Below, piece after piece: positions 1 through 7,360 of a stretch of 22,555 nt of DNA. The notes under the pieces are model-generated. The model was not told the origin of the DNA. It saw only the letters and a list, made by a program, of their open reading frames with translations, and did not search any database. Location of the stretch: positions 1 to 22,555 of the forward strand of contig CADAFA010000013.1 of NCBI GenBank assembly GCA_902787065.1, written 5' to 3'. Source of the DNA: an uncultured Elusimicrobium sp. (GTDB lineage Bacteria; Elusimicrobiota; Elusimicrobia; Elusimicrobiales; Elusimicrobiaceae). Made by a program: the position numbers and the translations under genes. Numbering within the stretch: position 1 is the first letter of the stretch; each line of letters starts with the position of its first letter.

Positions 1-1
1 T

Positions 2-142
2 GCGTTAAGATGTAAATGGGACAGGAGAAATAATGCAGGAAAGAAAGTAGCGCGCGGCTTATATTATGCGATAATGACCTTGAACCCGACCAGAGGCAAT
101 GCGAAGAAATCGCAAAGAGTAATAAAGATTTTAATACCATAA
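2..142 (+). CDS. C-terminal fragment of a FlgD/Ig-like domain protein (5' partial)
   Basis: An open frame enters from the left edge and ends at TAA 140-142, giving the last 46 residues of a protein. The pattern W-D-x-R-N-N-A-G-K-K-V-A-R-G-L-Y-Y, followed by a short strand and a basic end (K-I-L-I-P), is the usual closing strand pattern of FlgD-type Ig-like domains (WDGxNxxGxxVxxGxY). Such domains often sit at the C-terminus of large exported or surface proteins. The stop lies 21 bases before the next start on the same strand, so the two genes may be co-transcribed. The rest of the protein is outside the window, so its overall role cannot be read. This frame choice is inference from residue pattern; no start codon is visible. 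Confidence 0.6.
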   Translation, partial: ALRCKWDRRNNAGKKVARGLYYAIMTLNPTRGNAKKSQRVIKILIP

Positions 143-163
143 TAGGTATAAAAAGGAATTAAA

Positions 164-1126
164 ATGAAAAAATTAACACTTATATTTGTAATAATATTCA
201 GTACACTTTCTGCGTGGGCAGATATTCATGATAATGCAGGAACGTCTGCCGGTGCTTTTATGAAACTCGGCACAGGTGCGCCAGAAGGCCAAGCTTTAGG
301 TAATGCTTTTACGGCTCTTTCACACGGAACACAAGCCTTGTTTTGGAACCCGGCGGGTGCTGCAACGGCAAACACAAGGGAATTTCAGGTTTCCCATATG
401 CAATGGTTTGAAGGAGTAAGTGATACAGCTCTAGCTTATATACAACCTTTAGGAAAAACAAATTTAGGTATTACATTGCGTTATTTAAGATTAGGAAGCT
501 TAGAAATGCGAGATGATGAAGGTATACCTCAAAATTATACAGGTCAATTTATACAAGATTATGTAGCAACAGTAAGTTTGGCAAGAACGTTTTTTGGCTT
601 CTTTGATATCGGCGGTACAGCAAAGTATATTAATGAAAATAACGTTGGTGTGAAGCATGTTAACCCGGCTTTTGATATCGGAGGGCGTTTAAGGTTTGGT
701 AGGCGTGATACCTTAATTTTGGGTTTAATGGGCCAGAACTTAGGGGATAAAGATGATGTCCCTACAGCTTTACGTGGCGGTATTGCTTTTAATACGAAAT
801 ATTATACTTTAGCCGGTGAACTTGTTAAATATGTTGATGATAAAATGCGTTACGGTTTAGGGCTTGTTATACATTTACCGGAAGAATTAATTGAAGTTGC
901 AGTTTTTGATATCCGCATTGGTTATTATAATCGTGAAAATACCGGTTATGCGGAAAAAGGCGATTGGGCAGACAAAATCGGCCTTACTGACACTTCAAAA
1001 CTTACTTTCGGTTTTGGTTTTTACAGTAGTGAAGTTATGGGCTACGGTTTAGGTATTGATTATGCTATGATGCCTTCCGGTGCTTTAGGCACAGCCCATC
1101 AATTAGCAATAAGATTGCAGTTTTAG
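164..1126 (+). CDS. PorV/PorQ-family outer-membrane beta-barrel protein
   Basis: A 320-residue exported protein. Residues 1-19 form a signal peptide with a cleavable AWA end. The mature start has the family hallmark: G-T-S-A-G-A-F-M-K-L-G, then A-L-G-N-A-F-T-A-L and L-F-W-N-P-A-G-A, the conserved N-terminal hairpin of PorV/PorQ (UPF0164-like) proteins. The rest alternates hydrophobic and polar residues as expected for transmembrane strands and ends in aromatic L-Q-F, typical of outer-membrane barrels. AAGGAA lies just before the ATG. It follows an FlgD-like C-terminus, a neighbourhood I associate with Elusimicrobiota and relatives. PorV is an accessory of type IX secretion in Bacteroidota, but nothing else in this window supports that system, so only the family is claimed. 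It may be unrelated in function to the pilus locus that follows. Confidence 0.8.
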   Translation: MKKLTLIFVIIFSTLSAWADIHDNAGTSAGAFMKLGTGAPEGQALGNAFTALSHGTQALFWNPAGAATANTREFQVSHMQWFEGVSDTALAYIQPLGKTNLGITLRYLRLGSLEMRDDEGIPQNYTGQFIQDYVATVSLARTFFGFFDIGGTAKYINENNVGVKHVNPAFDIGGRLRFGRRDTLILGLMGQNLGDKDDVPTALRGGIAFNTKYYTLAGELVKYVDDKMRYGLGLVIHLPEELIEVAVFDIRIGYYNRENTGYAEKGDWADKIGLTDTSKLTFGFGFYSSEVMGYGLGIDYAMMPSGALGTAHQLAIRLQF

Positions 1127-1140
1127 TTCTTTGAAAGCAT

Positions 1141-1314
1141 ATGAAGAGTTTGGTAAAAAATAAAAAGGGGCAAACAACGGTTGAATATATTTTAACCACC
1201 GCAGCACTTTTTGTTGCTTTTGTTTTATTTTATCAACTTTACAGCCATATAATACCCAGGCAATTTGAAAACGGGGCAAAGATAATTTTGTCAGTATACG
1301 AACTTGATTCGTAA
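1141..1314 (+). CDS. Short class III signal peptide (Flp-like) pilin protein
   Basis: A 57-residue protein that simple length filters would miss. A basic start (K-S-L-V-K-N-K-K) leads to G-Q-T-T-V-E-Y and then a hydrophobic helix of about 20 residues (I-L-T-T-A-A-L-F-V-A-F-V-L-F-Y). Cleavage between G and Q would leave Q at +1 and E at +5, the layout of class III / Flp-type prepilins. The C-terminal tail is short and polar, without extra domains. The ATG is 15 bases after the PorV-like stop and has no strong ribosome binding site, so translation may depend on the upstream gene or on the following gene cluster. It is the first of three small genes in a row with the same signal. Whether it is a major pilin or a minor pseudopilin cannot be decided from sequence. 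Confidence 0.72.
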   Translation: MKSLVKNKKGQTTVEYILTTAALFVAFVLFYQLYSHIIPRQFENGAKIILSVYELDS

Positions 1315-1340
1315 GAATTTAAAAAGTAATTGGAGGAAGT

Positions 1341-1550
1341 ATGAAATATATCGCAAAAATGCACTTAGCTTTTAATAAAGCTATTGAAAATATCAAGAAT
1401 AAAAAAGGGCAAAACACTATTGAATACTTGTTTATGCTTGGTATTATCGTCGTAGTAGTAGGATTAGTCGGTGCGGCTATTAAAGCCTTTATGCCAGACT
1501 TGTTTGATAAAATTAAAGAAAAAATTATGGGCCAAGCATCAAACATATAA
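1341..1550 (+). CDS. Flp-type major pilin candidate (class III signal peptide)
   Basis: A 69-residue protein preceded by GGAGG at 1332-1336, the strongest ribosome binding site among the small pilin genes here, which suggests high output. After a 24-residue basic leader ending N-K-K-G, the sequence Q-N-T-I-E-Y starts a long hydrophobic helix (L-F-M-L-G-I-I-V-V-V-V-G-L-V-G-A-A-I). The predicted cleavage is G|Q with E at +5. The short C-terminal part (F-M-P-D-L-F-D-K-I-K-E-K-I-M) is amphipathic. Size and layout fit Flp pilins of Tad systems, usually 50-80 residues. Its place at the head of the Tad genes agrees. An open frame on the opposite strand covers the same bases but has no ribosome binding site or recognisable content. 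The 'major pilin' call is inference from the ribosome binding site and position. Confidence 0.8.
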   Translation: MKYIAKMHLAFNKAIENIKNKKGQNTIEYLFMLGIIVVVVGLVGAAIKAFMPDLFDKIKEKIMGQASNI

Positions 1551-1559
1551 TTATTTGAA

Positions 1560-2033
1560 ATGTTAAGAAATAAAGGTGGGCAAACAGTAATTGAACTTAT
1601 TGTAGTATTACCGGTTTTTATGATGATAATTTTTGTCGTATTAGAACTTGGTAATATAGCCTATCATACACTTATTGCCCACCATATTTCTTATGAACTT
1701 GCAAGGGTTGGGTCTATGGTCGGTGTCAAAAAGGCAAGCGGCAACACAGATGCAACCCGTATGCAAGGCAAAATGCGCGCGGCATTATCAAATATGCTCG
1801 GCATGGCGGACCCGGGTAAAAAAGTGAGGTTTTCCTCAAAAATCGTGCGTACAAGTAATGATCCGCAGGTGAAAGATCACCCTAATGAAGATTTGGTAGT
1901 AAATGTCGTTTATCGGGTAGATTTGGCTTACCCTTTAACGAGTTATGTTTTTGCAAGTGAGCCAAAAAAGTTGGGTATTCTCTGGCTTAAGGCAAATGCC
2001 CGGATGCCGATAGAAAGGCCCTTACTTAACTGA
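1560..2033 (+). CDS. TadE-like pseudopilin
   Basis: A 157-residue protein with class III prepilin signal N-K-G-G-Q-T-V-I-E-L followed by the hydrophobic segment I-V-V-L-P-V-F-M-M-I-I-F-V-V-L-E-L-G-N. The V-L-P-V-F and E-L-G-N pattern is typical of TadE-like proteins (PF07811), where a conserved proline lies in the transmembrane helix. Next comes the usual H-x-I-S-Y-E-L-A-R-V-G-S-M element, which is needed in this family for helix packing. The remaining ~110 residues form a periplasmic domain. TadE-type pseudopilins are membrane-held minor subunits processed by the Tad prepilin peptidase and required for fibre assembly. The start is 9 bases after the preceding stop, with a weak ribosome binding site, suggesting coupling within the operon. 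The family assignment is secure; the exact TadE or TadF identity is not. Confidence 0.85.
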   Translation: MLRNKGGQTVIELIVVLPVFMMIIFVVLELGNIAYHTLIAHHISYELARVGSMVGVKKASGNTDATRMQGKMRAALSNMLGMADPGKKVRFSSKIVRTSNDPQVKDHPNEDLVVNVVYRVDLAYPLTSYVFASEPKKLGILWLKANARMPIERPLLN

Positions 2034-2067
2034 TTTGGAATATTAATAGTAGTTTTTAAGGAGAATT

Positions 2068-2826
2068 ATGAACAAAAAAAATGCTTTAATACCGTTAATG
2101 TTTGCAGTAATTGCAGCGGTTATTTATTTCTTGATACTTAATATGGCTCAAAGTTCCTTGCAAAAAGCAAGTAATGCCGTTACAGTAGCAGTAGCCAATG
2201 TTGATATTCCTGAAGGCAAAGTAATGCAAAGGAATTTTATTGCTACCAAAGAGATACCTTCGGCTTATGTACAAAGGGGAGCATTTGTTTTGTCTAAAGG
2301 GGATAATGTCGCAGATATTGAAAATTTAGTTACCCGTGTGGCAATTTCTAAAGATGATCAAATAACAAGGGCAGCCTTAGCTTCTTTAAGCCCTGATGCT
2401 GGTATAAGTTTAAAAGTAACCCCAAATTATCGCGCATTTATTTTGGAAGTTAATAATAATGTTTCAAGTCTTGTTAAACCCGGAGATAAAGTAGATATTT
2501 TGTTGACATTTGAAGCAGCCTTAAAAGGCGGTACAAAAGAAAATATGGCTGCAACTATTTTGCAAAATATTTTAGTTTTAGGTGTTGGTTCTAATTTAGG
2601 ACAGGGTTTGGATGCTGCCGGTAAAGCCGCTAATTCAGAGAGAGAGGCAAATGCAGCTGCTTTTTCTGATCGTGCAGTTTTAAGTTTGGCTTTAACCCCT
2701 CTTGAAGCACAATATTTAGCTCTCGCTCAACAAGAAGGGGATATAACGATAGTTGTTCGTTCCAGCGGGGACAGTAAAATGTATCCGATGGCAGTTTCAA
2801 GTTTTTCAAAATTATTTAGTTATTAA
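2068..2826 (+). CDS. cpaB: Flp pilus assembly protein CpaB/RcpC
   Basis: A 252-residue protein with an N-terminal membrane anchor (residues 7-27). A SAF domain (about 37-105) carries V-A-V-A-N-V-D-I-P-E-G and A-T-K-E-I-P-S-A-Y. The RcpC-type C-terminal domain holds V-N-N-N-V-S-S-L-V-K-P-G-D-K-V-D-I-L-L. Length and order match CpaB/RcpC, the periplasmic partner of the Tad secretin, thought to organise the outer-membrane channel and possibly bind peptidoglycan through SAF. AAGGAG at 2058-2063 supports the ATG. The secretin gene follows 10 bases after the stop, the usual CpaB-CpaC order. No residue appears to be missing. The middle of the C-terminal domain has a small Ala/Asn-rich insert (around 185-200). 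Confidence 0.92.
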   Translation: MNKKNALIPLMFAVIAAVIYFLILNMAQSSLQKASNAVTVAVANVDIPEGKVMQRNFIATKEIPSAYVQRGAFVLSKGDNVADIENLVTRVAISKDDQITRAALASLSPDAGISLKVTPNYRAFILEVNNNVSSLVKPGDKVDILLTFEAALKGGTKENMAATILQNILVLGVGSNLGQGLDAAGKAANSEREANAAAFSDRAVLSLALTPLEAQYLALAQQEGDITIVVRSSGDSKMYPMAVSSFSKLFSY

Positions 2827-2836
2827 GGAATAAATT

Positions 2837-3577
2837 ATGAAATACAAAAAAGTCTTAAAGTTATTTATTTTGCCATTGATGCTGGCTTTGCTTGCACAAG
2901 CAGGTTATGCTAAAAAGACGGATCTTGTGGCAGTTAGTGCCGATATTGTTGAAATAAGCGGTTCACTTTCCACTTCAAAAGGTTTTGCCTGGAATCAATT
3001 ATTGGATTTCCAAGAAAAGAATATACCCGGTGTATTTTCTATCGGTGAATTTGAACGTAAATCTCTTTTGAGTACCCGTTTAAAGCTTATGGAGACGGAA
3101 GGTAAAGCACAAGTTTTATCTAATCCTAAAGTTATGGCCCGTTCAAATACAAGTGCAAGTTTTTCAGCAGGAGGGCAAATCCCTTACCCAACAGTACAAA
3201 ACAATTCTGCAGGTGTTGAGTTTAGGTCTTACGGTGTTAAACTTGATGTGTTGCCTACGATAATTCCCGAACGTAATAAAATTATTGTTGTACAGCTTGA
3301 ATTGGAACTTTCTAACCCAGATTATTCAAACCCTGTTATTTTAAACGGTACTTCTGTCCCGTCTTTAACTGAAAGGAAATTGAGAACGGAAGTTGAATTA
3401 AATAGCGGTGAAACTTTAGTTATCGGGGGGCTAAAGAGTAGCACCCGTACTGTAGCAGAAGACAGAGTTCCAATACTTGGGCGTATTCCTTTGCTCGGGA
3501 CATTTTTTAGAACCCGTGATGTGGAAGAAGAACAACGCTCTTTATTCCTTTTTATAACTGTGGAGATCGTTGAATAG
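2837..3577 (+). CDS. cpaC: Secretin-domain-only CpaC/RcpA-like outer-membrane channel
   Basis: A 246-residue exported protein: signal peptide 1-25 (ending G-Y-A), then directly a secretin core. Visible secretin signatures are V-S-A-D-I-V-E-I-S, K-A-Q-V-L-S-N-P-K-V-M-A-R, the F-S-A-G-G-Q-I-P-Y-P turn, and the closing S-G-E-T-L-V-I-G-G-L with R-V-P-I-L-G-R-I-P-L-L-G-T-F-F. Typical CpaC/RcpA proteins are about 400-500 residues and have BON or N-domains before the core. None of that is present here, so almost the whole mature protein is the channel-forming domain. Its place between CpaB and the ATPases is the standard Tad order, so it is most likely the pilus exit channel. The frame is open and continuous, and the upstream bases are CpaB, so simple truncation at the 5' end is unlikely. 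Confidence 0.88.
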   Translation: MKYKKVLKLFILPLMLALLAQAGYAKKTDLVAVSADIVEISGSLSTSKGFAWNQLLDFQEKNIPGVFSIGEFERKSLLSTRLKLMETEGKAQVLSNPKVMARSNTSASFSAGGQIPYPTVQNNSAGVEFRSYGVKLDVLPTIIPERNKIIVVQLELELSNPDYSNPVILNGTSVPSLTERKLRTEVELNSGETLVIGGLKSSTRTVAEDRVPILGRIPLLGTFFRTRDVEEEQRSLFLFITVEIVE

Positions 3578-3578
3578 T

Positions 3579-5771
3579 ATGACAGATACTCAAATGCCTG
3601 GTTTTGGCACACCGCGCGTAATTGCTTTTACAGGTCCGAAAGAAGGGGTAGGTAAAACGACCCTTGTTTTGAACCTTGCAGTTGCTTGGGCGGAAATGCA
3701 AAAGAGGCCTGTTTTAATCGTACCTTTGGACCCTTTGGCCAGGCAAGAACATGGTTTTTATTTGGGTATTAAAAAACCTATTACCGTTGCGGATTTATCT
3801 AAAGCTTTAGGATTGGATAATGTAGCCATAGAATCAGCTGCGGCACTTATTAGGGGTAAAGTTTCTATGACACAAGTAGGTGTTGGTATTTTACCTCTTG
3901 GTTCTACAAGGCAGGAAGTTTCTATGATTACACCTAAAGTGTTACTTCCTATTTTATCCCGTCTTCAACAACACTTTGATATATTTTTGGATATTGATTC
4001 AAGTTTCCCTATGGAAGCTTTTGGGTTTGATATTGCCGATAAAATTTTTTGGGTAACTAATTGTACCCGTTCACATTTAAACACAACAGTAAGTATGTTT
4101 ACTGATTTTAAGGAACTTCATTTCCCGGTTGACCGTTTGGAAATTATTTGCAATCAGTATAATTTACCCGGTGCCATTCCCCATGAAGAAGTTAATAAAT
4201 TTTTTATACGTTTAGGAAGGGAACCTCTTGTTTATTTAACCTGGGAAGAAAGTGTTTTTGAATCTTCCAATAAACGCGAGATTGAGATTTTAGTTAATAG
4301 GGATTCTTCTTGGGTTCAAGAAGGTTTGCGCCCTATTTTAAAAGCGATAGAGGAAACTGCTCCTATAGATAAAACTTGGACTACCTCTATTTCCAATGAA
4401 GCCTTTAAGGCCAATTCCAAAGAAGTTTGGGAGGCTTTAACTGCCGTAAATACAGGCCGTGTTCCGAACCATACGGACAAAGGGGAAGAACTTTCTTATT
4501 GGGATAATCTAAAACAACAAGTTCACAAAGATGTTATTAAAACTTTAGAAGTGGAACGTATTGTTATCAGTGAAGAAGGTTCACAAAATGAACAAACAAG
4601 AAAACGCGTTTCTGTAATTATTGATGATGTTTTAAGGAAAAAGGCAAATGTTCAATTATCAAGGGATCAAAAACTGCGTTTTATCAATGAACTTTTAGAT
4701 GAAATTTTAGGCCTTGGCCCATTAGAAGCTTTAATGAGGGATCCGTCTGTTACCGAAATTATGGTTAATGCTTATGATAAAATTTTTATTGAGCAGAAAG
4801 GTAAATTAACTTTAACCCGTTATAAATTTAGAAATAATGACCAAGTTGTGCAAGTCATTAAAAGAATTGTAGCCCCTTTGGGCAGGCGTATTGATGAATC
4901 TGTTCCGCTAGTAGACGCCCGTTTGAAAGACGGTTCCCGTGTTAATGCTATTATTGCGCCACTTGCTGTATCAGGCCCTTCTCTTACAATCAGACGCTTT
5001 TCACAAAAGCCTTTTGGGCCGGAAGATTATTATCGTTTCGGTACAATTAACAGGGAATGTATGTTTTTCTTGGAAAACTGTGTTAAACTCCGTAAAAATA
5101 TTATTATTAGCGGTGGTACCGGTACCGGTAAAACAACATTTTTAAATGCCCTTTCAAGTTATATTCCGGGTGATGAACGTATCGTTACCGTTGAAGATAC
5201 CGCGGAATTGAGATTACAGCAAGAACACTGGGTGTCTTTGGAAAGCCGCCCTCCAAACGTTGAAGGTAAAGGTGCTATTACCATCAAAGATTTGGTTATT
5301 AACTGTTTGCGTATGAGGCCGGATAGAATTGTAGTCGGTGAGTGTCGTGGCGCGGAAGCTTTGGATATGTTACAGGCTATGAATACCGGTCACGAAGGTT
5401 CACTAGCCACTATTCATGCCAATACACCAAGGGACAGTTTAACCCGTCTTGAAGCAATGTGTATGATGGCAAGTGCGGAATTACCTATTTGGGCTATCAG
5501 GGAAATGATATCATCTGCGGTAAACTTAATAGTACAACTTTCTAGGTTTTCTGATGGTACAAGAAAGGTTACTTATATTACAGAAATTTGCGGACGTGAC
5601 GGCGATAATATCAAAAGTCAAGATTTATTCAGATATCATCAAACCGGTGTTAATAAAGAAGGCAAAGTGGAAGGGCATTTTACCGCTACGGGTATTAAGC
5701 CAACTTTCTTTGATGAGTTTAGGGCAAAAGGGCTTGAAGTTCCTGAAAGTACTTTTGCAAAGGCGGAATAA
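3579..5771 (+). CDS. cpaF: Fused CpaE/TadZ-like ATPase and CpaF/TadA secretion ATPase
   Basis: A 730-residue protein with two ATPase modules. Residues about 12-260 are a ParA/MinD-like CpaE/TadZ module: Walker A G-P-K-E-G-V-G-K-T-T (19-28), a Walker B-like D-I-F-L-D-I-D (134-140), and no N-terminal receiver-like domain. A linker (about 262-305) leads to a complete CpaF/TadA ATPase (about 305-690): E-I-M-V-N, Walker A G-G-T-G-T-G-K-T-T (512-520), the V-E-D-T-A-E-L aspartate box, Walker B R-I-V-V-G-E-C-R-G-A-E, and the histidine box T-G-H-E-G-S-L-A-T-I-H-A-N-T. The first module should position the pilus machine and the second power fibre assembly at the inner membrane. The ATG at 3579 is one base after the secretin stop, with GGAG at 3562-3565. 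A TTG at 3570 would add three residues but sits too close to that site. In most Tad loci these are separate genes. Confidence 0.9.
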   Translation: MTDTQMPGFGTPRVIAFTGPKEGVGKTTLVLNLAVAWAEMQKRPVLIVPLDPLARQEHGFYLGIKKPITVADLSKALGLDNVAIESAAALIRGKVSMTQVGVGILPLGSTRQEVSMITPKVLLPILSRLQQHFDIFLDIDSSFPMEAFGFDIADKIFWVTNCTRSHLNTTVSMFTDFKELHFPVDRLEIICNQYNLPGAIPHEEVNKFFIRLGREPLVYLTWEESVFESSNKREIEILVNRDSSWVQEGLRPILKAIEETAPIDKTWTTSISNEAFKANSKEVWEALTAVNTGRVPNHTDKGEELSYWDNLKQQVHKDVIKTLEVERIVISEEGSQNEQTRKRVSVIIDDVLRKKANVQLSRDQKLRFINELLDEILGLGPLEALMRDPSVTEIMVNAYDKIFIEQKGKLTLTRYKFRNNDQVVQVIKRIVAPLGRRIDESVPLVDARLKDGSRVNAIIAPLAVSGPSLTIRRFSQKPFGPEDYYRFGTINRECMFFLENCVKLRKNIIISGGTGTGKTTFLNALSSYIPGDERIVTVEDTAELRLQQEHWVSLESRPPNVEGKGAITIKDLVINCLRMRPDRIVVGECRGAEALDMLQAMNTGHEGSLATIHANTPRDSLTRLEAMCMMASAELPIWAIREMISSAVNLIVQLSRFSDGTRKVTYITEICGRDGDNIKSQDLFRYHQTGVNKEGKVEGHFTATGIKPTFFDEFRAKGLEVPESTFAKAE

Positions 5772-7360
5772 TGAAACGTGCAAGTTCTGTATTATTTTTA
5801 ATTACAGCTACTCTAATATTAGGGTGTGATATTTGTTTTGCCCAGCAGGTTTTTACGGCAAAACAAACACAGATTTTGAAGTGTGCTGAAGAAAAAATTT
5901 ATGCAGTATATAATTTCCTTAATGTTGATAAAACCGCAGAGCAAAAAGCTTTTACACCTTCCCAGTGCGGGAAAAGCAATCCAATACCTGTACCTGCTTG
6001 GCTTGAAAAGGCTTTACCTGAAATGGCTAATAAAAAGACTTGGCAACAAAGTTCTGATTCCGGTACTCAATCTTATAGTGAAGCACAAATGTGGCAAAGG
6101 GCTTTTGGTATAATTCATGAATATTTGGCTTTGGCTGACGGAATTAATGAAGGCACTGCTTATACTTCCCAAGAAATTATGGAACAATTTGGTTTACTTC
6201 GCACTCGTTTTTTGATTACTTTGGATATTATTGCCTCAGAACCGGCATTTTATGATAGTATGGAAGGGCGTGGTAGGCAAATTATAGCTACCCTGGAACT
6301 AATTAATAAAGAAATGGTAAGTGTGGGAGAATCTTTTGTTGTATCCCCAAAACAGTGGCGTAATAAATTTAGGAAAGCAATCACAGGTATTGCTATTCTT
6401 TCAAATTCTATATATTCAACCGTGATGATGAAACAGTGGTTGGCAGTAGCTCCTGCCCGTTTTAAAAGGCCTGATAACCAGACAATTTTATTAGTTCTTA
6501 CTATGCTTGGCACCTTGCTTGTTTTTGCGGCTGTTTTGATAATAATGAACAGTCAAAATGATGCTATTAGTAATGCCATAGACAGGTATTTACAAAAAAC
6601 CTCTGTTTGGGTAGATGATTACAATCGGCAATTTATAAGAATAAACATAAAATACATGGTTGTTGCTACCGTAGTTTTATTTACCTTGTTGGGTATAATG
6701 TTTGCAATGGCTTTGGGAGGTTTGTTTGGTTTTATAATTTTATGTATATTCTTTGGTATAGGGCTTAACGTAGGTTTAAAGATGCCTGGTGCTATGCTTA
6801 AAATACTAAAAAAACAAAGGGGAGCTAAAATCAATAATCAATTAATGGATGCTTTGATTTTGCTTTCTAACTCTTTAAAGTCGGGTATGGATATTGTTCA
6901 AGGTTTTGAAATGGTATCTAAAGATTTACGTCCTCCTATATCGGAAGAGTTCGCTTTAGTTATTAAAAATTATAATTTGGGTACACCTTTTGAAAAGTCT
7001 TTGGAAATGATGGAAGAGAGGGTGGAATCCCGTTTACTGTCGTATATGGTAAAAGCAATTGTTTTACAAAGGCAAGTCGGTGGTAATTTAACTAAAATTT
7101 TTGAACGTATTGTGGAAAATATTCGTGAAGAGAGTAAACTTGAAGAGAAGCTTCAGGCCATGACAGCACAACAAAGAATACAGGCTATAGTTGTCGGTAT
7201 TATGCCCTGGATTATGGTTGGGGTTATGTTTGTCTTTCAGCCTGATACTATGATAAACTTTTATACAACTCCGGTTGGTATAATCGTATTGCTATTTTGT
7301 ATAATTTGGATCTTTATCGGAATTAAAGCCGTTAATAAGTTGGGGGAAATTAAGGTATGA
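5771..7360 (+). CDS. tadB: TadB-like inner-membrane platform protein with N-terminal extracytoplasmic extension
   Basis: A 529-residue protein, long for TadB (commonly about 300). Residues 1-25 look like a secretion signal. Residues about 26-235 form a mostly polar, helix-prone region with two cysteines (C38, C66) and no family I recognise. Membrane segments lie at about 238-260, 293-335 (two), 467-488 and 500-520. Residues about 353-478 are a T2SSF/GspF domain (N-N-Q-L-M-D-A-L-I-L-L-S-N-S-L-K-S-G and L-Q-R-Q-V-G-G-N-L). TadB and TadC form the platform that couples the CpaF ATPase to the growing pilus. The ATG overlaps the previous stop by one base (TAATG), indicating coupling. An L-G-C at 17-19 could be a lipobox, but A-Q after residue 24 is an equally good signal-peptidase I site. 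The role of the extension is unknown. Confidence 0.87.
   Translation: MKRASSVLFLITATLILGCDICFAQQVFTAKQTQILKCAEEKIYAVYNFLNVDKTAEQKAFTPSQCGKSNPIPVPAWLEKALPEMANKKTWQQSSDSGTQSYSEAQMWQRAFGIIHEYLALADGINEGTAYTSQEIMEQFGLLRTRFLITLDIIASEPAFYDSMEGRGRQIIATLELINKEMVSVGESFVVSPKQWRNKFRKAITGIAILSNSIYSTVMMKQWLAVAPARFKRPDNQTILLVLTMLGTLLVFAAVLIIMNSQNDAISNAIDRYLQKTSVWVDDYNRQFIRINIKYMVVATVVLFTLLGIMFAMALGGLFGFIILCIFFGIGLNVGLKMPGAMLKILKKQRGAKINNQLMDALILLSNSLKSGMDIVQGFEMVSKDLRPPISEEFALVIKNYNLGTPFEKSLEMMEERVESRLLSYMVKAIVLQRQVGGNLTKIFERIVENIREESKLEEKLQAMTAQQRIQAIVVGIMPWIMVGVMFVFQPDTMINFYTTPVGIIVLLFCIIWIFIGIKAVNKLGEIKV

Noticed and set aside
164..1126. Evidence for type IX secretion from the PorV/PorQ-like protein
   Set aside because: No other type IX component is seen in the window; PorV/PorQ relatives are widespread without it.
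1319..1546. Open frame on the minus strand opposite the Flp-type pilin
   Set aside because: It mirrors the pilin gene, has no ribosome binding site and its hydrophobic content follows from the pilin helix codons.
3570..3578. Alternative TTG start of the fused ATPase
   Set aside because: It overlaps the secretin stop and lies only four bases from GGAG; ATG at 3579 has workable spacing and matches the usual coupled layout.
5771..5845. Lipoprotein signal in the TadB-like protein (LGC at 17-19)
   Set aside because: Position -2 does not fit the strict lipobox and a normal signal-peptidase I site follows at once, so it is not claimed.
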